The notes: a model not told the origin generated them from the letters alone. DNA of 64,000 nt from Kolteria novifilia (GCA_007748055.1 CP036279.1:3162001-3226000); one strand, 5' to 3'; positions 1 through 9,686 are shown, counted from the stretch's first letter. Made by a program: numbers and translations.

Positions 1-83
1 GTTCGGTTTCCACTTCCCACAGGCCGTGGGGGCGGTTGATACGTGATGGCCGCGGAAGGAGGCTCACCGGAATCTCGGCGTCT

Positions 84-1223
84 TCAGCCTCCTGAGGTGA
101 GTCGGGTCTCGAGGGAGTTGCCAAGTGCCTCGAAGGCTTCGTCGATCAACATCTGGCCTTGGTTGATGACCGTCTTACGCCACTGCTTGTCGCCGGGCAC
201 GAAGGTCTCGCGAATCAAATCCTTAGTCCACGCGTACTGCGCGTTCGTGGCATCGTGGCCTTGGTTGTAGGCCCGCAACTCGGCGATGAGGGCGTTGAGG
301 ACCTGTCGCGGACGATAGGTGCCGAACTCGGCGGTGGCGAAGTGATAATCGGTGTCGGGGAATCGGGCTTGGCACCAACTGCCGAACGAGCCGCGCGGTC
401 GGTAGGCGGTCGAGGGGCTGTCGGAGGCCGCGACGTTCTTTTCCCCGAAGTGTGTTTCCCACCAGGTGTTTTCGTCGGATCCCAAGGCATCGTCGAGGAG
501 TAGGGAATAGGAGGCACTCTTGCCCAGACCCGTATGGTAGTCGAGATGCACGACTTCCTCGGGTTGACCGAGCCATTGCTCGATGTTGGCGGCGACGATT
601 CTGTTCGATTCGGCCGGCGCCCGTCCTCCGTAGAAGAGCCAATCGTCGAACTCGTACTGCCCGGCGGCGAGCGAACGCATCGCGTTCTTCTTTCCGTGGA
701 AAAGTACGTAAGCGATGCAGCCTGGGGAAAGTAGATTGCGTCGTCGAGGCGGTCGTTGGGGTGAAAGTACCCGTCTCATGCCGGGCACGAGGTCTGGGCA
801 GCCTTCGTACTCTTCCTCCTCGGGGAGAAAGTTGCGATTCAGGTCGATGTTGTCCTCGTTCGCGCGGCGGTTCCAGGCGAAGCCGTAAGGATTGAGGCAA
901 TGCAGCAGCACGACGGCGACGTCGACCGGTGGCGTCCACTCCTCGCGGAGGGAGTCGAGGAACGCGAGTTGAACCGCCGAGCCAAAGGGGGCTTCGGCCC
1001 CGTGAACGCCGCTGGAGAGAAAGACGACGCGGGAGGCGGAGGGCGATCCGATCCGGCAGACGTCGATGAACAGCTCTTCCCCGGCGGGGGAGTTTGCGGC
1101 GATTGGGTAGCTTTGGCAGGTCACGCCGACCCGCGAGCACTGCTCGACGAACCGCTTTCGGGCGGTGGCGTAATCGGCGGGAACGAGAGCCGTGGCGTGT
1201 TCTGGAAGATCGATGGTGGCCAT
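84..1223 (-). CDS. DUF2817 / M14-like zinc carboxypeptidase
   Basis: This 379-residue protein is probably a zinc-dependent peptidase or amidohydrolase of the DUF2817 group, related to M14 carboxypeptidases. Visible motifs are HGAE (H74, E77) and the HLDYH stretch (H226 or H230) as zinc ligands, the substrate-binding DLNRNF motif at about 127-132, and a glutamate in a TAEFG context (E299) that fits the M14 catalytic Glu. No signal peptide is seen, so it is probably cytoplasmic. It starts at an ATG and is divergent from the BBP7-like gene, with about 360 bp between them. The length is normal for the family. The substrate cannot be read from the sequence. The 83 bases before its stop at the window edge show nothing recognisable. 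Confidence 0.85.
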   Translation of the reverse strand: MATIDLPEHATALVPADYATARKRFVEQCSRVGVTCQSYPIAANSPAGEELFIDVCRIGSPSASRVVFLSSGVHGAEAPFGSAVQLAFLDSLREEWTPPVDVAVVLLHCLNPYGFAWNRRANEDNIDLNRNFLPEEEEYEGCPDLVPGMRRVLSPQRPPRRRNLLSPGCIAYVLFHGKKNAMRSLAAGQYEFDDWLFYGGRAPAESNRIVAANIEQWLGQPEEVVHLDYHTGLGKSASYSLLLDDALGSDENTWWETHFGEKNVAASDSPSTAYRPRGSFGSWCQARFPDTDYHFATAEFGTYRPRQVLNALIAELRAYNQGHDATNAQYAWTKDLIRETFVPGDKQWRKTVINQGQMLIDEAFEALGNSLETRLTSGG

Positions 1224-1470
1224 CGGGACATTCTAATGGCGCTGAGCGCCGAGTCATGTCGCCGGGCGAATTTTTGGCCGAGTCGGCTCCCGGGGAGGGG
1301 GCTCGGCGCCGGGTTGGGAGGGCCCGCGATCCGATCGTTCCCAGAGGCAACTTATCGCGGAAGTATGGTTGTACCGGTAGTGCCGGATCTTCCCATATTT
1401 CCACCAATCCACTCAAGGGTCGAAGTCCCCACGTCGATAACCCTATTAGCTCTACAACCGCTACCAGCGT

Positions 1471-1492
1471 CAGAACGGTTCCCTCCGTTCTG
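1471..1492. repeat. perfect inverted repeat in the leader of the BBP7-like gene
   Basis: CAGAACGG and CCGTTCTG form a perfect 8-bp stem around a 6-base loop. It lies about 90 bp before the ATG of the downstream barrel gene and has no T-tract after it, so an operator or an mRNA leader hairpin is as likely as a terminator. The rest of the 1224-1580 spacer shows no clear promoter. Confidence 0.4.
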
Positions 1493-1580
1493 ATCGCGCC
1501 GGGTCCCCACGAACGAGGTGGGATAGCGATCGAACGCGGCCCCAGCCGATGCGAGCGGGGAGAGACCGAGGAGTCGGAGC

Positions 1581-3527
1581 ATGCGAAGGATGATGTCGAT
1601 CTGTCGGCCTGGGCCTTGGCTGCTGCTGCTGGCAATGGCTGGTGCGGCGCGGGGACAGGAGGAGTTCGACGGTGGTCCCATTCCGGAGCGGACGGACGTC
1701 TATTCGACGTACACCGATCGCTTCTACAACCCGGAGTGTTGGGCGCCCGAGCACGTTGCCCCCACGCAGGAGATGCGGGAGGCGAAGTGGAGGCTCAAGA
1801 ACCGCTGGAAGCCCTATTTCTCGGCGGGCGTGAAGTACTACTTCCGCAGCAAGCCGACGAACAAGGAACTCGTCACCACGACGCAGAACCTGTTCGACGT
1901 GATTCCTCAAAAGGGCAACACCGACATCTTCATCGACAACCCGCAAGCGGTTACCGCGACGCCGGGGGCGTTGCTCTTTCCCCTGACGTTCGATCCCTAC
2001 AACGGTGGTCAAGGACGTTCCGGATCGGCCAACGATCCCGCGTACCGCGTCGACGTTCCCAATGATGAAGTCCTGATCCCCGGCGAGGTCCGGATGGAGA
2101 CCGACGACTTCAACTTCGGGCAGCGGTTCGGCTACGAACCCCGCTTCGGCATCGAATTCTCCGGTGGAAACAAGATCGAGGCTGGCTACTTCTGGTTTCA
2201 GGACTGGAACGCCACCCAACTTGTTGACGACGTCAGTGGAGCCGGGTTTCTCACGCAGCAGGTGAGCGAGTCGCCGACGAACAACTTCGAGTATTTCCGC
2301 TTCGGCTACCTTTCCGCCCCCTTCATCCTGAACGTCGACGCGTTCAACGGGTTGCTCAATGGGGAATCGCGGCGCGAGTACTTCAACGCCGACACGCCTC
2401 AGGACATCGACGACGGCGGTCCGGGTATTCCCGTCGGCGACCGTTCGATCGTTCCGGGGCCGGTGGGCGTTCAGCGCAACGCCAACGGGCAAGCGACGAT
2501 TCTCGTCGAGCATCCGTTGGGTTTCTTCCTGCCGGCACCCGCCTGGGAAGAGGCCGGGCCGCACTACCCGCTCAACGAGATTCCGGCCTTGGGTGCCTTC
2601 TTCGACACCGACTCGCGGGTCTTCGCGGTCGTCGCCGAGGGGAACGAGGAAGGACTCAAGAGTCGTGACATCCCACGAGAGGCCACGACCGACGACCCGA
2701 CACTCTTGGACAACACCGACCTGACCGAGGACGATCGTCCGATCAGTCTCCTTTGGCAAGACGGTGAACTGGCCATCGCCAATTACTCGTTCAACGTGCA
2801 GGGTGGCGACATCACCTACAAGCAACGTGTCTTCGAGGACTTCGTCGCCTCCGATTGGCGCGTCTACGTGACCGGGAGCGTCCGCTACATCGCCCTGGAC
2901 GAGATGTTCTCGTTCTTCTTCGCGGACGTCGCGGGCCAAGACACCCCGCTGGGTGCTTCGGTGCGTAGTCCCTTCAATCGGGCGGGCCAGACGCGTTTGA
3001 ACGACGAACTCGGCTTCTTCAACAGCAACGAGTACTTCTACGATGCCGCGGTTAACACCGGACCGGCGTTTGTTCGCCCCCAAGACTCGGCCGAGACCTA
3101 TGCGACCTACCGGACCGCGATCGACAACGACCTGGTCGGTCCGCAGATCGGGGCCGAGGCCCACTTGCCGCTGTGGCGCTACTTCGAGTTCGACGTCTCG
3201 GGGCGTGGTGGCTTCGTCGCCAACTTCCTTGAGAATCACATTCAGCTCTATCGTGGTGTTCCCGGCGACGCCCGAAGCTACCTCAACCTGATCGACTACC
3301 GCAAGGAAGTCGCCGCGACCAGCGGAATCATCGAGGGTGATGTCGGCTTCTCGTTCATCCCGCACCGCTGCGTCAAGTTCAAAGCCGCTTGGGAATTCCT
3401 CTGGCTGATCGGGGTCGGCACGGCGACCGAGCAGATCGTCTTCCAGCTCGATCAACGCCCGCGGCCCAAGCACCACGACAGCGTCTTCTTCAACGGCTTC
3501 GCCGGCTCGATGGAAGTGACCTTCTAA
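1581..3527 (+). CDS. BBP7-like outer membrane beta-barrel protein
   Basis: The product is a 648-residue exported protein with an N-terminal signal peptide (positive MRRMMSICR start, hydrophobic LLLLAMAGAARG core). The mature part is rich in aromatic, Asp and Gly residues and has alternating strand patterns such as YFSAGVKYYF and FEFDVSGRGGFVANF. It ends in MEVTF, and a C-terminal Phe is typical of proteins inserted by the BAM machinery. This fits the planctomycete BBP7 (beta-barrel protein 7) family. A strong ribosome site (GGAG 7 bases upstream) supports the ATG. The gene is monocistronic and followed by a hairpin with a T-rich tail. Its cargo or pore function is not evident. Confidence 0.75.
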   Translation: MRRMMSICRPGPWLLLLAMAGAARGQEEFDGGPIPERTDVYSTYTDRFYNPECWAPEHVAPTQEMREAKWRLKNRWKPYFSAGVKYYFRSKPTNKELVTTTQNLFDVIPQKGNTDIFIDNPQAVTATPGALLFPLTFDPYNGGQGRSGSANDPAYRVDVPNDEVLIPGEVRMETDDFNFGQRFGYEPRFGIEFSGGNKIEAGYFWFQDWNATQLVDDVSGAGFLTQQVSESPTNNFEYFRFGYLSAPFILNVDAFNGLLNGESRREYFNADTPQDIDDGGPGIPVGDRSIVPGPVGVQRNANGQATILVEHPLGFFLPAPAWEEAGPHYPLNEIPALGAFFDTDSRVFAVVAEGNEEGLKSRDIPREATTDDPTLLDNTDLTEDDRPISLLWQDGELAIANYSFNVQGGDITYKQRVFEDFVASDWRVYVTGSVRYIALDEMFSFFFADVAGQDTPLGASVRSPFNRAGQTRLNDELGFFNSNEYFYDAAVNTGPAFVRPQDSAETYATYRTAIDNDLVGPQIGAEAHLPLWRYFEFDVSGRGGFVANFLENHIQLYRGVPGDARSYLNLIDYRKEVAATSGIIEGDVGFSFIPHRCVKFKAAWEFLWLIGVGTATEQIVFQLDQRPRPKHHDSVFFNGFAGSMEVTF

Positions 3528-3585
3528 GGCGGCCACCGGGGAGAGCGATCCCCGCGAAGCCCCACCAAGGACAGCGAAACGCGAC

Positions 3586-3621
3586 GTGCCCGTGGATTCC
3601 CGCGGGCATGTTTGCTTTCTT
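3586..3621 (+). terminator. putative rho-independent terminator after the barrel gene
   Basis: A GC stem (TGCCCGT pairing with GCGGGCA, one G-T pair) is followed at once by a T-rich run, TTTGCTTTCTT. It lies about 60 bp after the barrel stop, between convergent genes. Confidence 0.45.
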
Positions 3622-3674
3622 GGGAACGCGTTGATGGGGGAGGATCGCTGGTTCCGGACTCGGGGCTGGACCAA

Positions 3675-5750
3675 TCAACCGGCGTTCGCGGCCGTTTGGT
3701 TTTCCGCATCGGCATGACGCGGGAGACGACAGGGAAGGGTCGCGCAGTAGCCGATTAGCATCGCCGAGGCCAGCGAACCCAGCACGACGAGCGGCAGGGA
3801 GTAGCCCGCCGCGGCTTCGGCGCCGTCGCCACTCGAACTGAGCACCATCATGCCGTTGTGCAGCATGTGGAAGCCGATGGCGGGCCAAATGCTCCCCGAG
3901 CGAGTGACGATGATCCCCAGCACCACGCCGAGCATCGTCGCGTTGATGACTTGCGGCGTGACGATGTGAAAGGCGCCGAAAAGGATGCTGCTGATCAGGA
4001 TCGCCATCCACGGTCCGTGACGGCGCTCGAGTCCCGAGAGGATGAATCCGCGAAACGCGAGCTCCTCGCAAATCGCCGGCACGACGGCGAAGACGATCAG
4101 CTTGGAGAGAGTTGAATTGCCCTGGAGCAAGACCGAGAGCTGAACCACGACCTCGTCGGGGATCGGGAAGAGTCGATAGAGGACCGGGACGAACGATTTC
4201 TCGACCAGGTGTAGACTGAAGACCGCTCCGAACGCCAAGAGAGTCGGTAACAAGAGCGGACGGCGCAGCCCGAGGCTGATCGCCGGCCGACTTGTCAGCA
4301 GCATGCCCATCATGACGACCGGGAACCCGATGAATGCGAGTTGGTAGACCGCTTGCGCCATCAGGTTTGACGGAAGATGTCCTTGCGAGTACCAGCGAAG
4401 CAGCAAGAGTAGGAAGAAACAACTCCACGCTTCGGCGTTGGTGGGCGTCGCTTCCTTGTCGCGCAGGAGATGGCGGATCCAAAGCCCTAGGTCGAGTCGT
4501 TCGGCCTCCCGGAAGAGGACCTCCTCGCGGTTGAATTGCTCGATCGCGAATCGTAGCGCCAAGACACTGTAGAGCAGGGTCGGCACCAGCACGAGAAAGA
4601 GGTACGTCATCGCCACTTCGTACTGGTTGAGCATCAACGTCCGCAGAAGCAGGGCGACGTTGGTCACTGGCAGCAGGCTGTAGGCGAAGTTGAGTTCGAC
4701 GCCGGGAACGAGCGTCAGGAAGACCAGCGGCATGACGATGACGAACATCGGCATGAGGTAGTACTGCCCCTCTTTCGTCGAGCGGGCGAAGACCGAGATC
4801 GCCATGCAAATGGCGCTGAAGAAGGCCGCCAGCGGAAGCATCAACACCAGCATCCACAGGATCGCGACCAACGACGGTGCGGTGAACTCGGCGGCATTGC
4901 GCGCCGTCTCGGGAACCAGCATCGAAATCTGCCCGAGCGTTAGGCCGAGACTGCCGAGGTTGAAGATGCTCGTGGCGACGCTGAAGAGGAAGATGGCGAG
5001 GAACTTCCCCGTCACGATCTCCCCACGCGACGCGGGCGTGATCAGCAGTGTCTCCATCGTGCCGCGTTCCTTCTCGCCGGCGCAAAGGTCGACCGCGGGA
5101 TAGAAGGCCCCGGTGAGAGCCATCATCACCAGCAGGAAGGGAACCGCCTTGCCCCAAACCGTGCCGGAACGGGCCGCGGGTGGGGAGATGTCGGAGTCCT
5201 CCTCTTCGATCTCCAAAGGTTGGGCGAATTCGTCGGGGCGCCCGAGTTGCCGCATCCGGGCGGCGACCAGATCCTCTTCCCAAGTCTCCAAGAGGCTGAG
5301 GGTCACTCGATAGGCGAGTTCGGAGTCGTCGTCGGTTCCGTTGTGAAGGACGCGCAACCGCAGCCTTCCCCCCTCCTCATAATCCCGTTTCGCATCGGAA
5401 GCGAAGATGATCAGAGCGTCGATCTTGCCCGACATCACGTCGGACTCGCTCCAGTCGTCCCTGGGAATCACGACATAGTTGGCTTGGGAGTCGGGGTCGC
5501 GGAAGAGCTCGACGTTGAAGCGGTCGCGCTGGGCGTTCAGGAGCGGGGCGGAGGCCGGGATTTGATCGACGCCGACGATGCCGATCCGACGCGTTTGGGC
5601 GCCGAAGTTGAGGGTGAGCTGGACGAGGCCAAGTCCGAGGGTCGGGTAGAGCAATACCGGAAGCAGGACGATCATGAAGAGGGTTCGGCGGTCCCGAAGT
5701 TGATCGCGCACCTCTCGCAGAAAGATCAACTTGACGGTGCGCGCTTCCAT
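3675..5750 (-). CDS. ABC-2 type permease fused to a CPBP intramembrane protease
   Basis: The protein is a fusion of 691 residues. The first part is an ABC-2/NatB-like sodium or drug export permease: a TM helix after REVRDQLRDRRTLF, an extracytoplasmic loop to about residue 180, and a bundle of helices including the EKERGTMETLLITP cytoplasmic motif. The second part is a CPBP (Abi/Rce1-type) glutamic intramembrane protease with EELAFR at about 562-567, FGAFH (about 591-595) and HMLHN (about 628), the three conserved CPBP motifs. I chose the ATG at 5750 because the permease similarity starts there. An in-frame ATG at 5831 would add 27 atypical residues. Such fusions are known in Planctomycetes and usually follow a NatA ATPase gene, but no ATPase gene is adjacent here. 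Confidence 0.85.
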   Translation of the reverse strand: MEARTVKLIFLREVRDQLRDRRTLFMIVLLPVLLYPTLGLGLVQLTLNFGAQTRRIGIVGVDQIPASAPLLNAQRDRFNVELFRDPDSQANYVVIPRDDWSESDVMSGKIDALIIFASDAKRDYEEGGRLRLRVLHNGTDDDSELAYRVTLSLLETWEEDLVAARMRQLGRPDEFAQPLEIEEEDSDISPPAARSGTVWGKAVPFLLVMMALTGAFYPAVDLCAGEKERGTMETLLITPASRGEIVTGKFLAIFLFSVATSIFNLGSLGLTLGQISMLVPETARNAAEFTAPSLVAILWMLVLMLPLAAFFSAICMAISVFARSTKEGQYYLMPMFVIVMPLVFLTLVPGVELNFAYSLLPVTNVALLLRTLMLNQYEVAMTYLFLVLVPTLLYSVLALRFAIEQFNREEVLFREAERLDLGLWIRHLLRDKEATPTNAEAWSCFFLLLLLRWYSQGHLPSNLMAQAVYQLAFIGFPVVMMGMLLTSRPAISLGLRRPLLLPTLLAFGAVFSLHLVEKSFVPVLYRLFPIPDEVVVQLSVLLQGNSTLSKLIVFAVVPAICEELAFRGFILSGLERRHGPWMAILISSILFGAFHIVTPQVINATMLGVVLGIIVTRSGSIWPAIGFHMLHNGMMVLSSSGDGAEAAAGYSLPLVVLGSLASAMLIGYCATLPCRLPRHADAENQTAANAG

Positions 5751-6053
5751 CGTTGCGTGGAAAGACCCCTCTTGGTGAAGTTCAACGTGCTTGTCGCACC
5801 ATTTTGGTATCGCTTCCGTACGAATACGCAAGGGTAGCTCAAGCGGAGCCGACGCGACGAGCCATGGCTTGCGAGTTGGGCCGGGCTCGATTACCTTGGA
5901 CGACTTGTCGAATGGATTCCCCTCTACCCGAGTGGTCGGGCGCGGCGACGTGACACCGGCCGACCCTCATTCGTGGGACCTCAAGAGCAACGCCAACGAT
6001 GGCGGAAGTGATTCCGCCGTCCGAGAAGCGCCGATCGAGAAGATGGAGAGAAC

Positions 6054-9000
6054 GTGGCCGAGTCAGCGTCGTCATCGGGGCCGAAGAACGATCCGGAGGA
6101 GGAAGAGGAATTCGTCCTGACACCGGAGGTGATGCGGCGCGAGAATCGGCGCATCGATCTGATCCTGGCCGGTGGACTGTTGTTGTTCTCCTTTTTTCTC
6201 GGGTGTTTCCGCGACGATGGCGCCGACTTGTGGATGCGGCTGAAGTCGGGGGAGATCTTCGCCGCCACCTTTCCCTCGCTTCCGGATAGCGACTCGCTCA
6301 GCTACACCGCCGAGGGAAAACCGTGGGTTTGCCCGTGGTGGCTTTTCAACACCGGCGCCGAACGTTGCTACTCCACACTCGGCCCCGCGGGACTGATCTT
6401 CCTCAAGGCGCTGCTCGTTTCCTTGATCGCGTTGACCCTATTATGGGTACGCCATTCGGGGCCGACCCTTTGGTGGTCGGTGATGGTCGCCAGTCTCGCG
6501 ATGATCGGATTCTCCTCCTGGCTGTCGATCTCCCCCGAAGTGGTCGGACTGTTCTTTCTGGGGCTCTTGTTGCTGGTCTGGTTCCAGGCCCGCTACCGGC
6601 AGCGCTTCGGTCTGATCTACCTGGCGATTCCCGTGGCGGTTCTCTGGGCGAACTCGGGCATGGGGTACGTGCTCGTCGCCCTCTTCCTGCTGCTGATGGT
6701 TCTTGGCGAAGTCGCCGCGATGTTCCTTCCGGCATGGAGCCAGTTCGGAAGCGATCGCCTCTCCAAGGGACAGATCGCCCAACTCTTTGGCGTCGCCCTC
6801 TTGTGTTGGCTCGCCGGCATGGTCACCCCCTATGGCTGGTCGACGCTGACCTTCCCCTTCGAGTGGTTCGGAAGCGTTCTGCCCGAGGTACCCAAATACG
6901 AGCGGGTCGCCACGGCGTGGGCGCCGCTTTCGTGGAAGACCTACTTCGAGAGCCTGCAACAGGGGACGATTCCCTGGCAAGGGGTCGCGTGGGGCATGCT
7001 GATCGTCGGCGGACTCAGTTCGTTCGTGCTCAACCTGCCGCGACTACCGATCGGTCGTTTCCTGGTGACGCTGCTCGCCTTGGGATTGCCGATGCTGGCC
7101 CATCGCTTGGAGGGATTCTCGGCCCTTCTGCTCGCCTACGCCCTCTCGCTCAACGCTCAAGAGTTCTTCCTCTCACGGTTCGGCGACAAGACCCGCATCG
7201 AGACACCTTGGTTTCTCTGGTCACAGATTGGACGAGCGCTCAGCATCGTCTTGATTTTCGTCGCGCTGGTCGGCGCGTTCACCGGTCGTCTCCAGGGGAT
7301 GGTCGGTCGGTTCGGCTTGGGCTTCGACATGAGCCGCTACATGGTCGATGCCGACGCGTGGCTTTCGGAGGTCAGACCGAAGGGAAATCAGTTCGCGTTT
7401 TCCAATCGCATCGCTTCCTACCTCGCGTGGGGGAACCCGGAACGACGCAACTTCGTCGACAGCCGTTGGCAGGTCTACGGCGACGTTCTCGACGAGTACT
7501 CGGAAGTCCGGCAGGCGCTGGTCCAACGCAAGCCGGAGACCTGGAAGAAGACCTTCGCGGACGAAGAAGTGTCGATGATCATCATCGATCCGAGCGAACC
7601 GGGAATGGAGCTGGCGCTCAAGTCGATGCTCGCCACGCCGGAACTTGCCCCCCTCTACGTCAGTGACGCGGCCGTCGTTTTCGGCGATGTCTCCTCCCTC
7701 GACAAGGACCTGATCGAAGCCAACCGAATTCGCGCCAACAAGGCGGTCTTTCGGGAAGATCGAGAGGCACCGCAGCTCTCGGGTCGTTTCGTGAGCGAGC
7801 CGGGCATCATCGACTGGCTCTGGCGGACGCGACTGATCGTGCCGAAGAATTTCGTCTCGGGATCGGTCTTTCTCGTTCCCAATCAAACCCTGGAGCGTCC
7901 GGGTCGCGACTATCTGGGACTGACCGAACTCCGCAACTCCGTCGCCAATCAGCCCGACAGCCCGCGCGCGTACCTGCGGCTGGGCAGCGCGTTCTCGAAC
8001 ATCTTCGTGTGGGAGCGGGAGGCGCTTGCCCGCGCCGCCGCCGAGCGGATGCTTGAGCGGGAGGGCAAGACCGACAAAGGCGCCACCGAACAGACGGACA
8101 AGACCGCGACCAACAAGAGCAAGGGCGCCGACGCCACGCCCGACGCGGCGCCGTCAACGACAGCTCCAACGGAGAACGCTCCGGCGAAGAGGGACACCTC
8201 GGCCCAAGCCAATGCTCAGGCTCCCACGACGCCGCGCCAACTTGTGTTGCCGCCATCGCGCGTGCTGTTGCCCTTGCGGCACTACCAGATGATGTTCGCG
8301 TATCAGAGTGCCGCGATCGCCGGGACGGAAGATGCGGCGGTTCACTTGAAGCTCTTCGACATCGCGTTGGCGAACCGCCACTTCGACGTTGCGCTGCAAC
8401 AACTGCAAGAGGCCTTGGAGAAGCTTCCCAAGGGAGCGGCGGGCGAACTGGAGAGCCGCTATCTCCCGGGGATCACCAAGGAAGTCGACGCTCGGCGCCG
8501 GCGTTACGACGAACTTGTCGCCCAACAGAAAGAACAGTTGGCCAAAGCGGGCGTTTCCGAGGAGCGGCCGCTCGAGCGGGCGGCGCTGGCGATGCAGCTC
8601 GAACTTCCGCTATTGGCGATGGAGCAACTCGAACTTGTGGGGCCGTTCGGTCCGGAGTCGCAGGAGGCGGCACGCATGATCGGACCGCTCTACCTGGAAC
8701 TCGGGTTCGCGGAGAAGGCGTTCGCCAAGTTTCGGGATGCCGGAGCGGGGCGCCGCACGGGTTTTGGTACCGGTCAATGGAACTGGTTCATGGGCGTCGT
8801 TCAGAACCTCCAGGGCAACTACGAGGAGGCGATTCGCCTGTTGGAAGTCGGGTTGGCCGAGCTTCGGTTCGAGCGGATGTCGGTTCAGTTGAGTCTCTTC
8901 GAGCAGACCGCTTTGGCCGGCAACCTCATGACGGTGACGGGCAGCGCCCAGACCTTGGCCCAGAGCCGATCGGCCCAGAGCGACTTTTCGCTCACGCTCG

Positions 9001-9449
9001 GCATGATGCGCCTGGAGGCGGGAGAGCCGAACAAGGCCAAGGAAGCGTTCGAGCAGGCTCTCAAGCTGACGCCACGTTTCCAGTATCGCCCGCTGATCGC
9101 CGCCTATTGGTCGCTGTTGACCGACGAGAAACTCGGTGAGGCTCCGGGCGATTTGATGCTTGAGGACCTCTTGCTCAAGCCGGCCAAGCCAAGTGCCTCG
9201 CCCGCGTCCGCCAAGGCGGAGGGGCCGCCGACGGAACCGCAGAAGCCCGAGGCACCGGTGACGGAGCCGTCGGAGAAGGCGAAGACGACAACGGCTTCTC
9301 CGAAGACCGGGTCCAAGTCGGCTTCTCCGAAGACCGAGTCCAAGTCGGCTTCTCCGAAGACCGGGTCCAAGTCGGCTTCTCCGAAGACCGAGTCCAAGTC
9401 GGCTTCTCCGAAGGCCGGGTCCAAGTCGGCTTCTCCGAAGACCGAGTGA
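6054..9449 (+). CDS. large multi-pass membrane protein with TPR-like domain and repetitive tail
   Basis: This 1131-residue protein probably starts at a GTG. A charged N-terminus (EEEEEF) leads into about ten TM helices (roughly 35-430). The segment DLWMRLKSGE...WWLFNTGAE closely matches the equivalent part of the membrane protein at 26546-29173, so the two are paralogues. The layout resembles GT-C/PMT-like membrane proteins, but no clear catalytic motif can be named. After the membrane part comes a soluble region, an Ala/Thr/Lys linker (about 670-725) and helical repeats of TPR type (about 750-1040). The C-terminus is a run of nine-residue Ser-Pro-Lys-Thr repeats. The gene is monocistronic and divergent from the permease. 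Function is unknown. Confidence 0.8.
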   Translation: MAESASSSGPKNDPEEEEEFVLTPEVMRRENRRIDLILAGGLLLFSFFLGCFRDDGADLWMRLKSGEIFAATFPSLPDSDSLSYTAEGKPWVCPWWLFNTGAERCYSTLGPAGLIFLKALLVSLIALTLLWVRHSGPTLWWSVMVASLAMIGFSSWLSISPEVVGLFFLGLLLLVWFQARYRQRFGLIYLAIPVAVLWANSGMGYVLVALFLLLMVLGEVAAMFLPAWSQFGSDRLSKGQIAQLFGVALLCWLAGMVTPYGWSTLTFPFEWFGSVLPEVPKYERVATAWAPLSWKTYFESLQQGTIPWQGVAWGMLIVGGLSSFVLNLPRLPIGRFLVTLLALGLPMLAHRLEGFSALLLAYALSLNAQEFFLSRFGDKTRIETPWFLWSQIGRALSIVLIFVALVGAFTGRLQGMVGRFGLGFDMSRYMVDADAWLSEVRPKGNQFAFSNRIASYLAWGNPERRNFVDSRWQVYGDVLDEYSEVRQALVQRKPETWKKTFADEEVSMIIIDPSEPGMELALKSMLATPELAPLYVSDAAVVFGDVSSLDKDLIEANRIRANKAVFREDREAPQLSGRFVSEPGIIDWLWRTRLIVPKNFVSGSVFLVPNQTLERPGRDYLGLTELRNSVANQPDSPRAYLRLGSAFSNIFVWEREALARAAAERMLEREGKTDKGATEQTDKTATNKSKGADATPDAAPSTTAPTENAPAKRDTSAQANAQAPTTPRQLVLPPSRVLLPLRHYQMMFAYQSAAIAGTEDAAVHLKLFDIALANRHFDVALQQLQEALEKLPKGAAGELESRYLPGITKEVDARRRRYDELVAQQKEQLAKAGVSEERPLERAALAMQLELPLLAMEQLELVGPFGPESQEAARMIGPLYLELGFAEKAFAKFRDAGAGRRTGFGTGQWNWFMGVVQNLQGNYEEAIRLLEVGLAELRFERMSVQLSLFEQTALAGNLMTVTGSAQTLAQSRSAQSDFSLTLGMMRLEAGEPNKAKEAFEQALKLTPRFQYRPLIAAYWSLLTDEKLGEAPGDLMLEDLLLKPAKPSASPASAKAEGPPTEPQKPEAPVTEPSEKAKTTTASPKTGSKSASPKTESKSASPKTGSKSASPKTESKSASPKAGSKSASPKTE
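9294..9446 (+). repeat. 27-bp tandem repeat coding for the C-terminal tail
   Basis: Five full units and one partial unit of 27 bp start at 9294, 9321, 9348, 9375, 9402 and 9429. They are in frame and encode SASPKTGSK or SASPKTESK, with one A variant. Units with Gly and Glu alternate, which suggests amplification of a 54-bp pair. The gene stops just inside the last unit. Confidence 0.9.
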
Positions 9450-9536
9450 GCAACCGACGACCTGACTGGCAAGTTCGCCGACAAGTAAGGTCGGCCATCG
9501 CTTGGGTGGGAACTTACTGAATCAGGGGCGTTTCGC

Positions 9537-9563
9537 GCATGCCCACGGCGAGCGTGGGCATGC
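9537..9563. repeat. family B palindrome (GCATGCCCACG stem)
   Basis: This is a perfect palindrome: GCATGCCCACG, a 5-base loop, then CGTGGGCATGC. It lies in the 327-bp spacer between two convergent genes and is followed 100 bp later by a family A palindrome. Either could act as a bidirectional terminator. Confidence 0.85.
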
Positions 9564-9663
9564 CACCCCGGATAGTTGGGATCTAAGAGAGTTGGGACCC
9601 AAGAGAGTTGTTGAGCATTCCGTTTGCCAACCGGGATGCTGGATTTGGATCCAAACTGGGTGC

Positions 9664-9686
9664 CACTGGCTGCTTGCCAGCCAGTG
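9664..9686. repeat. family A palindrome (CACTGGCTG stem)
   Basis: CACTGGCTG, a 5-base loop and CAGCCAGTG form a perfect 9-bp stem, preceded by GGGTGC. The rest of 9450-9776 holds short AGAGAGTTG direct repeats near 9583-9612 and no gene. Confidence 0.85.

Noticed and set aside
1470-3674. A 734-residue open frame on the minus strand across the barrel gene
   Set aside because: It is antisense to a gene with a signal peptide, family features and a good start; high GC opens long frames on the other strand, and the translation is Arg/Glu/Val-rich with no domain.
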